Source of the DNA: Nitzschia sp. DOCU1
Taxonomy: Eukaryota > Bacillariophyta > Bacillariophyceae > Bacillariales > Bacillariaceae
DNA length: 64,000 nt
Reading direction: 5' to 3'
NCBI GenBank assembly: GCA_951394045.1
Contig: OX595986.1
Span: forward strand, 3,873,534 to 3,937,533
The notes beneath the pieces were generated by a model, which did not search any database, was not told where the DNA came from, and saw only the letters and a list, made by a program, of their open reading frames with translations. The first letter of the stretch is position 1; every line of letters starts with the position of its first letter. Shown piece by piece: positions 1 to 9,876 of this stretch. The translations under genes were made by a program, and so were the position numbers.

Positions 1-41
1 TGTCATTGGGGCGACGACCCAGGGAAAATGCCCGCCATCAC

Positions 42-758
42 TCACCTGGAGCAGCAACCGTCTGGATTTTCCAGCATTTGCTGAGCCGTAAATATCGCCA
101 AACATAGCCCAACAGCGAATGTAACCGACAATGCGATAAGAACTGTGCGATCATGCTCGACTTCCTCCATGGAAGAATCGGTCCATTTCCATGCATCATC
201 AGTGGCAACTTCAGGATTCAGGGGCTGCAAAGGATCGTCATCATTGGCAATATAAGTGGACTCGGGTCGCGGGGAAGGAGCAGGAGTCTCCCATTCCGGA
301 TAAGGAACTGCTGCAGGAATTGTAGGCTCCAATTCACTTGGAGAAGCAACTGGCGAATCGACAGGAAAAGGCGTGTCCTCATCGCCCCCACCAGGCTCAG
401 TTGTTTCTTCAAATCCTTCATCAGAAGGATCAGGGGTTACATCAAAACCTGCACCGTCAGTTGGTTCATCCAATGTTGGTTCGTCTAAGGTTGGTTCATC
501 TACGGTCGGCTCGTCCACGGTGGGTTCGGTCATTGTTGGCTCGCCCTCCGTTAGAGCTGGTGTTGGAACTGGTGTTTCTCCCCCAACCCCAAAACCATCG
601 GAAGGAGTCGGCTGAGGCGTAAACTCCGCACCGACGAGCGCAGATGGTGTTGGCGCATCCGAATTTTCCTGGTCTAATCGACGACGAAGTATCGACGACG
701 GCCCCGCTTCCGTGGCCAAGAACGGCACGGACAAAAGAGCAAGTAAGGCGACCCTCAT
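42..758 (-). CDS. Secreted or type I membrane protein, Pro/Thr/Glu-rich, probably incomplete at left edge
   Basis: I do not recognise the family. The first ATG (758) opens a signal peptide (MRVALLALLSVPFLATEAG). It is followed by a long extracellular-type region rich in Pro, Thr, Glu and Ser, with a short tandem repeat of the type (D/T)EPT(V/L) around residues 75-98. A hydrophobic segment lies near the C terminus (IALSVTFAVGLCLAIF), then a short Cys-containing tail. The apparent stop at 42-44 overlaps a perfect 5' splice site on the minus strand (AG then GTGAGT), so the reading frame probably continues in another exon outside the window. A surface or cell-wall associated role is inferred from composition only. 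The ORF can be extended to 791 without a Met codon. Confidence 0.55.
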   Translation of the reverse strand: MRVALLALLSVPFLATEAGPSSILRRRLDQENSDAPTPSALVGAEFTPQPTPSDGFGVGGETPVPTPALTEGEPTMTEPTVDEPTVDEPTLDEPTLDEPTDGAGFDVTPDPSDEGFEETTEPGGGDEDTPFPVDSPVASPSELEPTIPAAVPYPEWETPAPSPRPESTYIANDDDPLQPLNPEVATDDAWKWTDSSMEEVEHDRTVLIALSVTFAVGLCLAIFTAQQMLENPDGCCSR

Positions 759-1403
759 AATATTGGCAGCAGTTTGTCTGAACAATAACAATCAAACAAA
801 TCAAGTCCAAGCAGCAATGTGCTAACTTCACGAGTATCTGCTTCGAGAGTTAGCACGCTGGTTCCCTTTCTAATCCGAGAAAAGCATAATGGTCACCCGC
901 CAGCTTCGTCGGTCATTGTCCTTTCCCCGTCGGTGGCCGATCATTGGCACGAGAATGCTTCTGCCGCTCCAAAAATGTTATTGCAAAGAAGGGCTCGGCC
1001 TGGACACGTGGCTGGGTTCTGTGGGCATCATGCCGGGAGTGGCTGGCACGCGTGATGGCGGAACTGGTGGGCGTCGAGGATGGCTGGTGTGGCGCGCGTG
1101 TAAGTAACGTATATGCGGAACATACTTGCGTGCCTGGATGAGGGTGAATGGTGGGGGAATCGCATTTATTGAGGCTGCGCAAGCGTCAGTTGGGAAGCGC
1201 TGACTTCAACAGCTCGCGTGTGGTATGCTATTGGCATGCTCGAAATATGTAGGCAGCCACCAGTTGCGTAGTGAAAACGGCCGGCGTGGAGTGGTGGAAA
1301 ATTCTGACATCGATGGATCGGGTTTTTGTGCGAAAGGTCATAATTCGTTGAATTGCAAGCTGAAATCACAACGACGACAACAACAACAAGTTGCAGGACG
1401 ACA
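759..1403. other. Intergenic, divergent promoter region
   Basis: No convincing gene. It separates the left-edge minus-strand gene from the plus-strand gene at 1404, so it should hold both promoters. Short ORFs here lack family features. Confidence 0.4.
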
Positions 1404-4162
1404 ATGCCGAAACCGAAGAAAGCAACGGTATTTGATTTCGATAAAAAAGCGGATGCGGCGTCTGAATTTGATGATGCCAAGGACGTGGAGTTCAGTGCTG
1501 TATCCGTGGTGAGTTACGCAATCGAGAAGTTCGAGAAAGAGCACAGTCTTTTGTTCGGGGATCCGAGCGATGCGGAAAAAAAGGCAGTCGGGAACTACGA
1601 GGAGTTCTTCTTGGAACTTAAAAAAGTGAGGGCCAGCAAAAAAGGGGAGGACGAAAAGGACTTCCCCGGATGGTCCGGTGTGAATAGGCGCAAGTACTTA
1701 GGCGCGATTCAAATCGTAAATAAATTCATTTTGGAGAGTTTGGGGTCGAAGAAAGCGGACTTTTCAATTTTCAAGGTTCAAGGATTGGCCAAGTGGCTTT
1801 CTATATGGTCATGTAAGTGTTATATGCTGCGCAGTTTCGTTATGTGGCAAATACAATGCGCATTCTAATATTGTGTTAGTCTATATCTGGCGTGCGCGCA
1901 TCCCATTTACGCAGGAGTTGGATGCAGATGACACGGAAGTTAACGATATGCATATTTTAGAGGACTTCTTGCTTCTTATTGTTTCAAATTGCAGGAAAGA
2001 CACTTATTCAGTGGATGCACTCTTTGATGGAAGGAGCATTAATGGGGGTCTTTTTCCAAATGGCTGGAGTCAATTTGGGACAGTGGATGGTTCTAAGGAG
2101 GAAACTGATTATCCGGACATGAGCGGATTGAGGTTGATCTTGTTTACTATCTACCTGGCAAGCATGCCTTTGGACGAAGTTGGTGAAAGCAGGATGTAAG
2201 TGACATTGGTGCGCAGCCTAATTGACGACGCTTTTTTGTGTTTCTCACAGTGTATATCAGTCGTAAGGCATGTATCTATTATAATGGCCGAGGTTATAAG
2301 ACGTTGATGCGACATTTTGGTTGTTTGTTGGTTGCGTGGGCTCCGGAGGAAATGAGCACTGTGGTTGAGCTTCAAAACATCAGCAACGTGCAACTTCCAG
2401 GAAAGCAAGACAGCACCTTGTACTTTTTGAATACTACCATGCATTTTCAAAAGAACCACCACCGTCCTAACCCACCGAATGCAACTCGGCTTCCTGGTTT
2501 TCACAATCTTGCTGTCCTCGTGGTGCACCGCATGTTCGTGAATCAGATGAACTGCAAGTCACTGTCAGGTGTGGATAAGTCGGCCAAGGCGAAATTCTTA
2601 CGTTATCGGCATAACGCTTTCTCTGAAGGCGACTCTGCAATGGAAAAGCAGCTTGGTTTTGATTATGCGCTGCGCAATTGGGTGAAGCTTTGTCGGGGCG
2701 AAGTCAAAACGGAGAGAGGACAACGTGGAAAGCCTTCTCACACGAAGGTGATCAAAGGTTTGGAGGAGAGGGTTACTAGCTTGCAGGAGAATGTCTCAAA
2801 GTTGGGGGAGAGTTTCTCAAGGATGGAGCAGATGATGAGGTCAATCATGCCCACGCATTATATTAGAGGTCAAAATGAGCAAGGAGAAGGTATGTACCTG
2901 GTAATGGTTTAAAAGTTTTATGATCGCAGGCAGTATGGCTTCAATCTCACAACAGCGCAGAATCTTGGCTCCCTTGGTCGAGGCGTCATTCCTTCAATCA
3001 ACTGGGTTCAGCACAGGCATTGGTAGGTGCTGATAATCTCGCACATGATTTTGGTACACCGAAGGGAAGCATGAAGCAACCGCCAAATGCGAATATATCG
3101 CAGCGCAAGGCTCCGCCGTCGTTGAGCAATAAACAACCGCCATCGTCGACCAAAAAGGCCGTGCATCAAAAATTACCACCAGAAGAGTCGTCGATGGATG
3201 ATGATGATGACGAACTGAAGACGAAATCGGCAAAGATGGTGTCGCAACGCAAAGTCGCAACTTCTTCCACCAAGAAAATAGATTCTTCGTCGACCAAGAA
3301 ACGAAAACATTCGATGACCAAAAAGGCTGCGCATGGGGCTGCAGTTGCGAGGAAACATTCGAAGGAAAAAAGTTCCGAGTCGGAAGAAGACGACGATGAT
3401 TCTCAACCGAGGACGAAGCGGCCCAAGACAACGACGACGAGCCGATTTGTCAAAACCTCTTCCAAGAACGATGAGAGCGATGACGATGATTCGATGCAAC
3501 AAAAGCCGCGCGCAAAACCTTCAAAGGAGGTTGTATCGCCTGGTCGCAAGAAGAAACAAATGGACAGCATTTCTGGTCCTTCGTCGACCCAGAAACACGC
3601 GCCCTCGTCGACCAAAAAGGCTGCGCCGGCAGCTGGAGGTGGAAGGAAACCGTTGAAAGAAAAAGATTCAGTGTCCAAAGATGACGACGATGATTCCCAA
3701 CCGAGGAACCGGCCAAAGGCAACGAGGAAAAAGCGAGTTGTCAAATCTTTTAGCGAGAGCGACGACGATGCGATTCAACCAAAGTCGGCTGCAAAATCTT
3801 CGAAGAAGGTTGAACCGCCTGGTACCAGGAAGGGAACATTCGAGAATATGTCTGTGCCAAGAAAAGCACCAAAGACTGCAGCAAAAACCGGTAAAGTGGT
3901 GCAGCCTACCGCTCGAAATCAAAAGGCAGCGCCAACTAATGCGCAGCATAAAGGTGTGTTCTTTGGCGGTATTGAATTTGATATTCCTACCGTGGATGAG
4001 TTATTTACTGACAATTCCTCAGACGACGAAGCTAAAGCGGCGAAAGCAGATCCGAAGGGCAAAAAGATAGTGGAACAATTGAGGAGAGAAGCCGCCGCTA
4101 AGTATCCAAACAAACGCAAGGGATCGGGCAAGGTGATATCTTCAAGCCCAATGCGCAGCTAA
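1404..4162 (+). CDS. Four-exon Lys/Asp-rich protein of unknown function, possibly element-associated
   Basis: Exons 1404-1812, 1880-2195, 2261-2889 and 2934-4162 join in frame to about 860 residues; introns start GTAAGT, GTAAGT and GTATGT. I recognise no family. Residues 1-400 look globular and end in a coiled-coil stretch (LEERVTSLQENVSKLGESF). From about residue 460 the protein is low complexity: Lys/Ser/Thr-rich with acidic DDDDS patches and many SSTKK motifs, like nuclear disordered tails. Two degenerate repeats of about 90 residues (DNA roughly 3322-3590 and 3610-3870) share KKAA, KEK, DDDDSQPR, RPK and AKxSK blocks. The last seven codons plus stop (4141-4162) lie inside the 0.9 kb unit that is duplicated downstream, so this end is recombinant. 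It could be an accessory gene of a mobile element, but no transposase or recombinase signature was seen. Confidence 0.5.
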
Positions 4163-5024
4163 AACCAATGAAAATGCATGGGCGATGGGTCAATACGGTG
4201 GCTATTGATGATGTTGATCATATTGTTTTGCGCTTCGACAAAATGCACTCCCCATCATTCGAAGGCATCTTCAAACTTTATCCGAGATCGAAAACGATGA
4301 AGGTCCAATATCCTTGCAGTACTGACCCAAGCAACAAGAAAAGAGAGAGCCTGGCAATCGATCTGGTTCACTTTCCAGCCGTGATAAATTACGCTACTAC
4401 GGTCCACAAACTACAAGGCAAATCTGTCGACAATCTGGTCGTGGTTGATTGGTGTCGGATGCGAAACTGGGCCTATGTCGTCCTTTCCAGAGTTCGTACA
4501 CTAAGTGGCATTTTCCTCTCCTCTGCCTTGCCCGACGATATCTCTTTTCAGCCTGACGAAGAATATTTGAATATGATGACAAGACTACGACAGTCAATCT
4601 TGGCCGACGAAGATGACAACCAAGAAGACGACGATTCAGACGACGAAGATTTAGAAACGGTAGATGTATAGTAAATAGGAAGCGCACATACTGCGCAGCC
4701 AAAATGCGCCTCACTACTGCGCACTCTATTTTTGTACCATCAAAATCACAAGCACCTTTTTGTTCTCTGCACAATCCTGTCCGAGCGACGTCTTTGACGC
4801 AGCTCACGACAACCAAAGTCATACTTTATTTAACCCAAAGTAGATTACGACAGCAAAAGTCATCCATTTCTGTAACTAATGCGAGGATGCCGGCGAGGAT
4901 GCCTTGCCTCCAAAAAGTGAAATTCGATAAATGAAAATCCACTGATATTTTTTCTTCTATAAGTGAGGGCTTAGTAAAAACGAAAACGCGACCTAAAAAA
5001 TGGAAGGTTGAATCCCCCCCCCCC
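4141..5024 (+). repeat. Tandem duplication, copy 1 (0.9 kb unit)
   Basis: The unit starting at 4141 is repeated at 5040 with a constant offset of 899 bp. I found no indels up to the C-tract at 5014-5024 and two substitutions only (4446 T versus 5345 G, 4769 G versus 5668 C). Copy 1 ends in a run of 11 C followed by a short unique spacer, ACACCAAAAGCGGTA. The near identity points to a very recent event. Confidence 0.9.
4168..4671 (+). pseudogene. Truncated Pif1/Helitron-type helicase C-terminal fragment, copy 1
   Basis: This 167-residue frame covers only the end of a superfamily 1 helicase. TVHKLQGKSVDNLVV matches the motif V region (T.HK.QG) and WAYVVLSRVRTLSGIFL matches motif VI (Y..LSR.R). 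Walker A and B are absent and nothing upstream encodes them. Pif1-like helicases of eukaryotic mobile elements, including Helitrons, have this tail; the assignment is from motifs, not from a search. The frame is open upstream of the ATG to at least 4132 (reading FKPNAQLKP), so the true N terminus was cut by rearrangement. The last 30 residues are acidic. An independent function is unlikely. Confidence 0.75.
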
Positions 5025-5039
5025 ACACCAAAAGCGGTA

Positions 5040-5922
5040 TTCAAGCCCAATGCGCAGCTAAAACCAATGAAAATGCATGGGCGATGGGTCAATACGGTGG
5101 CTATTGATGATGTTGATCATATTGTTTTGCGCTTCGACAAAATGCACTCCCCATCATTCGAAGGCATCTTCAAACTTTATCCGAGATCGAAAACGATGAA
5201 GGTCCAATATCCTTGCAGTACTGACCCAAGCAACAAGAAAAGAGAGAGCCTGGCAATCGATCTGGTTCACTTTCCAGCCGTGATAAATTACGCTACTACG
5301 GTCCACAAACTACAAGGCAAATCTGTCGACAATCTGGTCGTGGTGGATTGGTGTCGGATGCGAAACTGGGCCTATGTCGTCCTTTCCAGAGTTCGTACAC
5401 TAAGTGGCATTTTCCTCTCCTCTGCCTTGCCCGACGATATCTCTTTTCAGCCTGACGAAGAATATTTGAATATGATGACAAGACTACGACAGTCAATCTT
5501 GGCCGACGAAGATGACAACCAAGAAGACGACGATTCAGACGACGAAGATTTAGAAACGGTAGATGTATAGTAAATAGGAAGCGCACATACTGCGCAGCCA
5601 AAATGCGCCTCACTACTGCGCACTCTATTTTTGTACCATCAAAATCACAAGCACCTTTTTGTTCTCTCCACAATCCTGTCCGAGCGACGTCTTTGACGCA
5701 GCTCACGACAACCAAAGTCATACTTTATTTAACCCAAAGTAGATTACGACAGCAAAAGTCATCCATTTCTGTAACTAATGCGAGGATGCCGGCGAGGATG
5801 CCTTGCCTCCAAAAAGTGAAATTCGATAAATGAAAATCCACTGATATTTTTTCTTCTATAAGTGAGGGCTTAGTAAAAACGAAAACGCGACCTAAAAAAT
5901 GGAAGGTTGAATCCCCCCCCCC
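5040..5922 (+). repeat. Tandem duplication, copy 2 (0.9 kb unit)
   Basis: Second copy of the unit at 4141. It ends in a C-rich tract (5913-5944) made of C runs separated by ACA, where the two copies diverge. The C-tract is the likely recombination or slippage point. Confidence 0.9.
5067..5570 (+). pseudogene. Truncated Pif1/Helitron-type helicase C-terminal fragment, copy 2
   Basis: The protein is identical to the copy at 4168; the single coding difference (5345) is a synonymous Val codon. It holds the same motif V (TVHKLQGKS) and motif VI (VVLSRVRT) segments and no ATP-binding Walker motifs. Both copies remaining open reflects recency rather than proven selection. Confidence 0.75.
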
Positions 5923-5944
5923 ACACCCCCCCCACACCCCCCCC
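5913..5944. repeat. C-rich simple repeat
   Basis: Three runs of 8-10 C separated by ACA at the end of duplication copy 2. Copy 1 has a shorter version at 5014-5024. Confidence 0.85.
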
Positions 5945-6390
5945 AGGTATAGCGAGTGGCCTCGGATTCCAACGAGTCAACATTTGCTCGGCTTCCGCTT
6001 CTTGCTTGGCTGGCGCTTCACTACGAACAGTCATAAACAATGTCGTATGAGACACATTCGAATGAGTGCACGTGGTTTAAAAAATATGGTACATAACGAA
6101 AGCGGAGTTGTCAAGCACGCTTGTCGCACGCAAAATGTGGGATGCCGCACGCGACATTTCGAATTGGCAGCAGCAGGTTCTGAATACAAGTACTTTAAAA
6201 AATAAGGGACTGGATGCCGCCGATACCGTCCTTTGAAACGGCTAGAAATCCTCGACAAAAGGACTCTGAATACACGTTGTTTGAAAAATAATGAAGCGCG
6301 GTCGATCAGCATGATGATGGAAGTGGAATAGTTGATACCAATATCTACGAAGTGACGAGCAGGCAAGACCTACAATACAGATTTTTCATA
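5945..6390. other. Intergenic, no gene seen
   Basis: No supported coding frame between the duplicated helicase fragments and the minus-strand gene cluster. Short ORFs on both strands lack conserved motifs or splice support. Confidence 0.4.
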
Positions 6391-6672
6391 CTAGTCCTCA
6401 CAGCTTACGTCGTACTCTAAGATAGACCTCGTCCATTGTACCACTGGACGAGAAATATTGTGTCCATCAATAGACAAGTGTACATCAGGATCAAGAAGAT
6501 CTTGAACTGTTGTCAAATTATGGAAAATGGAGCATAAAACGTTAGCTATCAGTAGGAGTGATAATGCACCAATACAAACGAACTCCATGTCGCACTTACC
6601 CAACCGTGATTCTTCTTTCCAATGGGCCCGCCAGTCCACCAACATCTGCGACAGATTGATGAGTCCGTTCAT
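6391..6672 (-). CDS. Small ORF of unknown function with an optional in-frame intron
   Basis: A 93-residue frame begins 9 nt after the stop of the DHHC-like gene. It contains a good donor (GGTAAGTGC, near 6594-6600) and an acceptor (CAACAG, near 6498-6503) in the same frame. Splicing would remove the only hydrophobic segment (CIGALSLLLIANVLC) and leave a soluble protein of about 60 residues; retention gives a one-pass membrane protein. No family is recognised. It could instead be the 3' UTR of the upstream gene, or a C-terminal exon joined by a splice I could not find. Confidence 0.3.
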   Translation of the reverse strand: MNGLINLSQMLVDWRAHWKEESRLGKCDMEFVCIGALSLLLIANVLCSIFHNLTTVQDLLDPDVHLSIDGHNISRPVVQWTRSILEYDVSCED

Positions 6673-6681
6673 CGTGGATTT

Positions 6682-7832
6682 TTAAGGAATGCCACCCGTC
6701 AGCAAGACAATGTCAAGAATGAGACAGACGAATACTAGCGCTACAAAGCACTGAAACGACGACATGTTTTTGGAGCCAATCGCAGTTCCAGTCCATGGAC
6801 AACTAATGCGGGCAAACGAGAGTGAGTCGTCGTTGTGCCCCTCATGCCCGAAGATCCCCGTACTTGCAACTTGAAAATCAGCACTGGTTGACTTACGTGT
6901 GGTCGAATCCTTCCACAATGACACCAGTATCTGGATCATACCAGGCGCCTCTTGGCCTGAAGGAGTGAGCGCGGTCACTCCACCTCCAAGTCCCGTCGGA
7001 ATTTGGCGGGGCAGTTGCATAACGCGGAAGAATGCCCGGATCTCGAAACGCTGTCATTGCTAACGCATAAATTAGACCCACTGTACACGAGGCCCAGAAC
7101 AGCTGAATAAGCACATGTTTCCCTGGGATAGCGGTAACTAGCGTCGCAATCGAAACTCCAAAAATCAACGGATACGTGACCATGCAAAGCATCGGCCAAT
7201 ACTGGAGGCACAAAAAAGATTGATTCAGCAAATCGCAATCGTCAGCGCATTGATTCAAGCCTGTAGGTTGTCCCGGAGAGGAATCGTCAGTCACTTACCG
7301 GTCCAACCACAATATGAAGTTTTGGCCGAGTAAATCGTCGAGTCTTAACTTCCCCGTTTTCATCCTCCTCTTCTTCTTCCGCCCACTCGGTGGACTGCTT
7401 CAAAATCGCCATGTTTCCTACGCGGCCAGCACCCAAAGCACCACACACTACCGCCGAACAACATCCACATGGCGCACTTTTGCTTTCATCAAAATTGATA
7501 CACTCGTCTCGAAAATTATGTCTCCACTTTTGATATTCTTCGCCCCAGGTTGCCGCGGTCAAGCCCGCCGCAAAATGACCCTCCTTCCACTGCTTAATTT
7601 TCAAGGCTTGGGTTTCCGATTCGTAGCGAGCGTCCAAGGACAAAGATCCAGCAGGTACCCCTGCCGGGGCACCACCACTGGTGGGGGCACTGGCTGGGGT
7701 TTCGACTACGGCATCTCGAACCATTGTCACACCACCGGCAGGTAAATCGAGCGATTCGCTGAAGGGGATCGTCTCCTCTTCCACTGCAATGGCAGCATGT
7801 TCTTTCTGCGCCCCTCCTCTTCGTTGTGACAT
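6682..7832 (-). CDS. DHHC-like palmitoyltransferase relative with DHTC motif and no zinc ligands (paralog 1)
   Basis: Exons 7299-7832, 6897-7201 and 6682-6802 give 319 residues. The order of parts follows DHHC S-acyltransferases: two membrane segments (about 180-229), a DPG motif (232-234), an RPR block, then DHTC (278-281) in FDHTCPWTGTAIGSKN, then a third membrane segment. The catalytic Cys281 is kept, but the Cys and His residues that bind two zinc ions in the normal Cys-rich domain are replaced; the usual HC pair aligns with YD, for instance. The Cys in the following NCIG motif is Ala, and the usual fourth membrane segment is absent. The cytosolic N terminus has a Cys-rich block (122-141, CGCCSAVVCGALGAGRVGN) shared with the neighbour at 8374. 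The last intron splits the Thr codon of DHTC. A lipid-transfer or protein acylation role on endomembranes is inferred; activity is uncertain. Confidence 0.7.
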
Positions 7833-8373
7833 GACTTATATTTGCTTTCGTGTGAATCCTAAGGTGGAACACTGATGGGTGAGGAGAAAAGAGATCACCA
7901 ATCACAGTGCCGTAGCAACCTTTGAGGTAAAGGTGCTTTCCGTGGGGATACTTCGATGAGACCCAAGAGCATCCCGCAATGACAAGAATCCAAGTATCTC
8001 GTAAGACGCGCCACGCCTCCACGCGCCGGCCAAAACCCTTCCACAGAGCGGGACTGCATAGGGACTGGAAACGTTTCCGCTTCTGTGTGCTTTGTCTTCG
8101 AGGAATAGAAGTAAGTCCCGCCCCACTATCTAATGGTACTGTAGCTAATGAAGTCCTGAGTGAACAGTGCAACCTGGACTTGTTGTCGCAGATAACGAGC
8201 TATCAAACTAATACGCGGCATCGAGGATCGTACGCCAGTACATGCACACCGATAACAATAATGTAGCGGCGCTTCCTATTGATAGTCCCCTGTTGTTCAC
8301 GTTCACACATTGCAATTAACTGCATAACTAGCATATATGTCTGTGGCTTGTGGTCCTTTCTTTGTCAACTCTA
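7833..8373. other. Intergenic between tandem paralogs
   Basis: Spacer of about 540 bp between two same-strand DHHC-like genes. It should contain the promoter of the gene at 6682-7832. No further gene recognised. Confidence 0.4.
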
Positions 8374-9371
8374 TCAAAAGTTGAAAATGTTTAAAATGAC
8401 TGAATATGCGATACAGATTGGTACCATTGTGACGAAAATTCGAAACCAAAACATATTTCGGGATCCAATGGCTGTTCCAGTCCAAGGGCATCTGTAGAAA
8501 ATAAAAAGCAGGAAACGCCGGGATGAGTACCACCATAATCCAAACCAGACAACGTGTAAAAAACCACTTACGTGTGATCAAATCCTTCTATAACTGCTTG
8601 GCATTCCGGATCAAACCGAGCCTTTGGTGGTCGATACGTTTTGGCTTGATCATTCCATCTCCATTGAGCCGAATCATCCACATCGTCTGGTCTCTCGGCG
8701 TGCCTATACATGACCCCAGGATTTCGACAAGCGACCATTGCCAATGAAAACAGGAGAAGAAATGTACAAAAGGACCAAGTAGCAATCACAGCAATCGAAG
8801 CGTCCTTTAGATTTCTCCATCCAGTCAAAAATGAAATTCCGATAATCAATGGATAAGTCAGGAAAAAATTGACTGGCCAATAAGGACCCAAGACACATAG
8901 TAGCTTGGGTCGTTTTCGTTTTGTTGTTCGCTGTTGTTGTTCTCCGGTAGCATTATCGTCATTGATTTCTTCCACGTGATCATATTCTTCTGTCGTCTGT
9001 GCTAATACTGCTAAATTTCCCACGCGTCCGGCTCCTAGAAAGCCACACACATAGGCCGAACAGCACACTTTGGAATCGGGAGGATCCAGCGAGCGACTTT
9101 TCTGTGGTCGAAAACACGTTCGATCATCCGCCCACGTAACATTGACACACCCCACAGCAAAGGGGCTCTGTTGCCAGTGCAAGATCTTCCGCTGTCGAGC
9201 ATCCAAACTTTCAGGGTCCTTGTCGGCAAGATTTTCGTCGTCGTCATCATCATCAATGTCATTCGTGGTGACCACAAACTGATCCAACCCGTCATCATTC
9301 TTGGTCTCCTCGGTTTTGGGGTCTTCTGAGACCGGGTTGACGTGCTCTTCTCCTTCGTTCGGAACTGTCAT
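8374..9371 (-). CDS. DHHC-like palmitoyltransferase relative with DHTC motif (paralog 2)
   Basis: Exons 8572-9371 and 8374-8491 give 305 residues. It is a tandem paralog of the gene at 6682: same intron position inside the DHTC Thr codon, same CPWTGTAIGS(R/K)NM continuation and same N-terminal block (103-119, CCSAYVCGFLGAGRVGN). The first exon corresponds to exons 1 and 2 of the neighbour, so one intron was lost here or gained there. DPG has become NPG (217-219). Of the zinc-binding positions only one Cys (257) remains. DHTC is at 265-268, followed by a single membrane segment and the stop. The N terminus is acidic. Role as for paralog 1: putative S-acyltransferase or a non-catalytic relative. 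Confidence 0.7.
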
Positions 9372-9876
9372 GGTATGGAGAGAATGAATGATTGTTGGAA
9401 GGCCGATATCGTATGTTGAAAACTTGCAGATGTTTTTAAGAAAAGATGGAGCAGAAGCGAAAGCAGCGTCTATGGCGGCTGACAGAGTTGTGGCAACTCA
9501 CGTGTCATTCGTGCGCGCTCGCTTCTACTACCAAGCGCGCCGGCATCAGCGATGATGACAGTCTGGCGCGGCACTCGTGGTTTGTCGTGTTGTTTGGGTT
9601 CTCTCCACAACCGACGCCGAAAGGCGCGAGAGTCGTGAAGAAACCATGGCGGCCGGTGAAAAACATGAAACTCAACGAACGACCCATACATGTAGATCTG
9701 GAGCAGCATTATAGCATTTCAACAACAACTTGCATTTGTCGGCTCCATTAATCCTTTTGTTCCATCGTTCGGGCGCCAAAAGTGCAAGTTCTCAAGTGGA
9801 GCGACGACAAGTAGTAAACATCCGCATTCGCCGATTTGCCCCCCCCCCCCTATAGTTAGAGTTCATCATCGCCATC
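9372..9876. other. Intergenic, divergent promoter region
   Basis: Lies between the minus-strand DHHC-like gene and the plus-strand SNARE gene. It contains a C-tract just before 9851. A 101-residue plus-strand ORF here has no recognisable features. Confidence 0.4.

Noticed and set aside
4397..4822. 141-residue minus-strand ORFs in both copies of the duplication (also 5296-5721)
   Set aside because: They are antisense to the helicase fragment. The two copies differ at both substituted sites with amino acid changes on this strand, whereas the plus strand change is silent.
9446..9751. 101-residue plus-strand ORF before the SNARE gene
   Set aside because: No similarity features; composition like the surrounding noncoding DNA.
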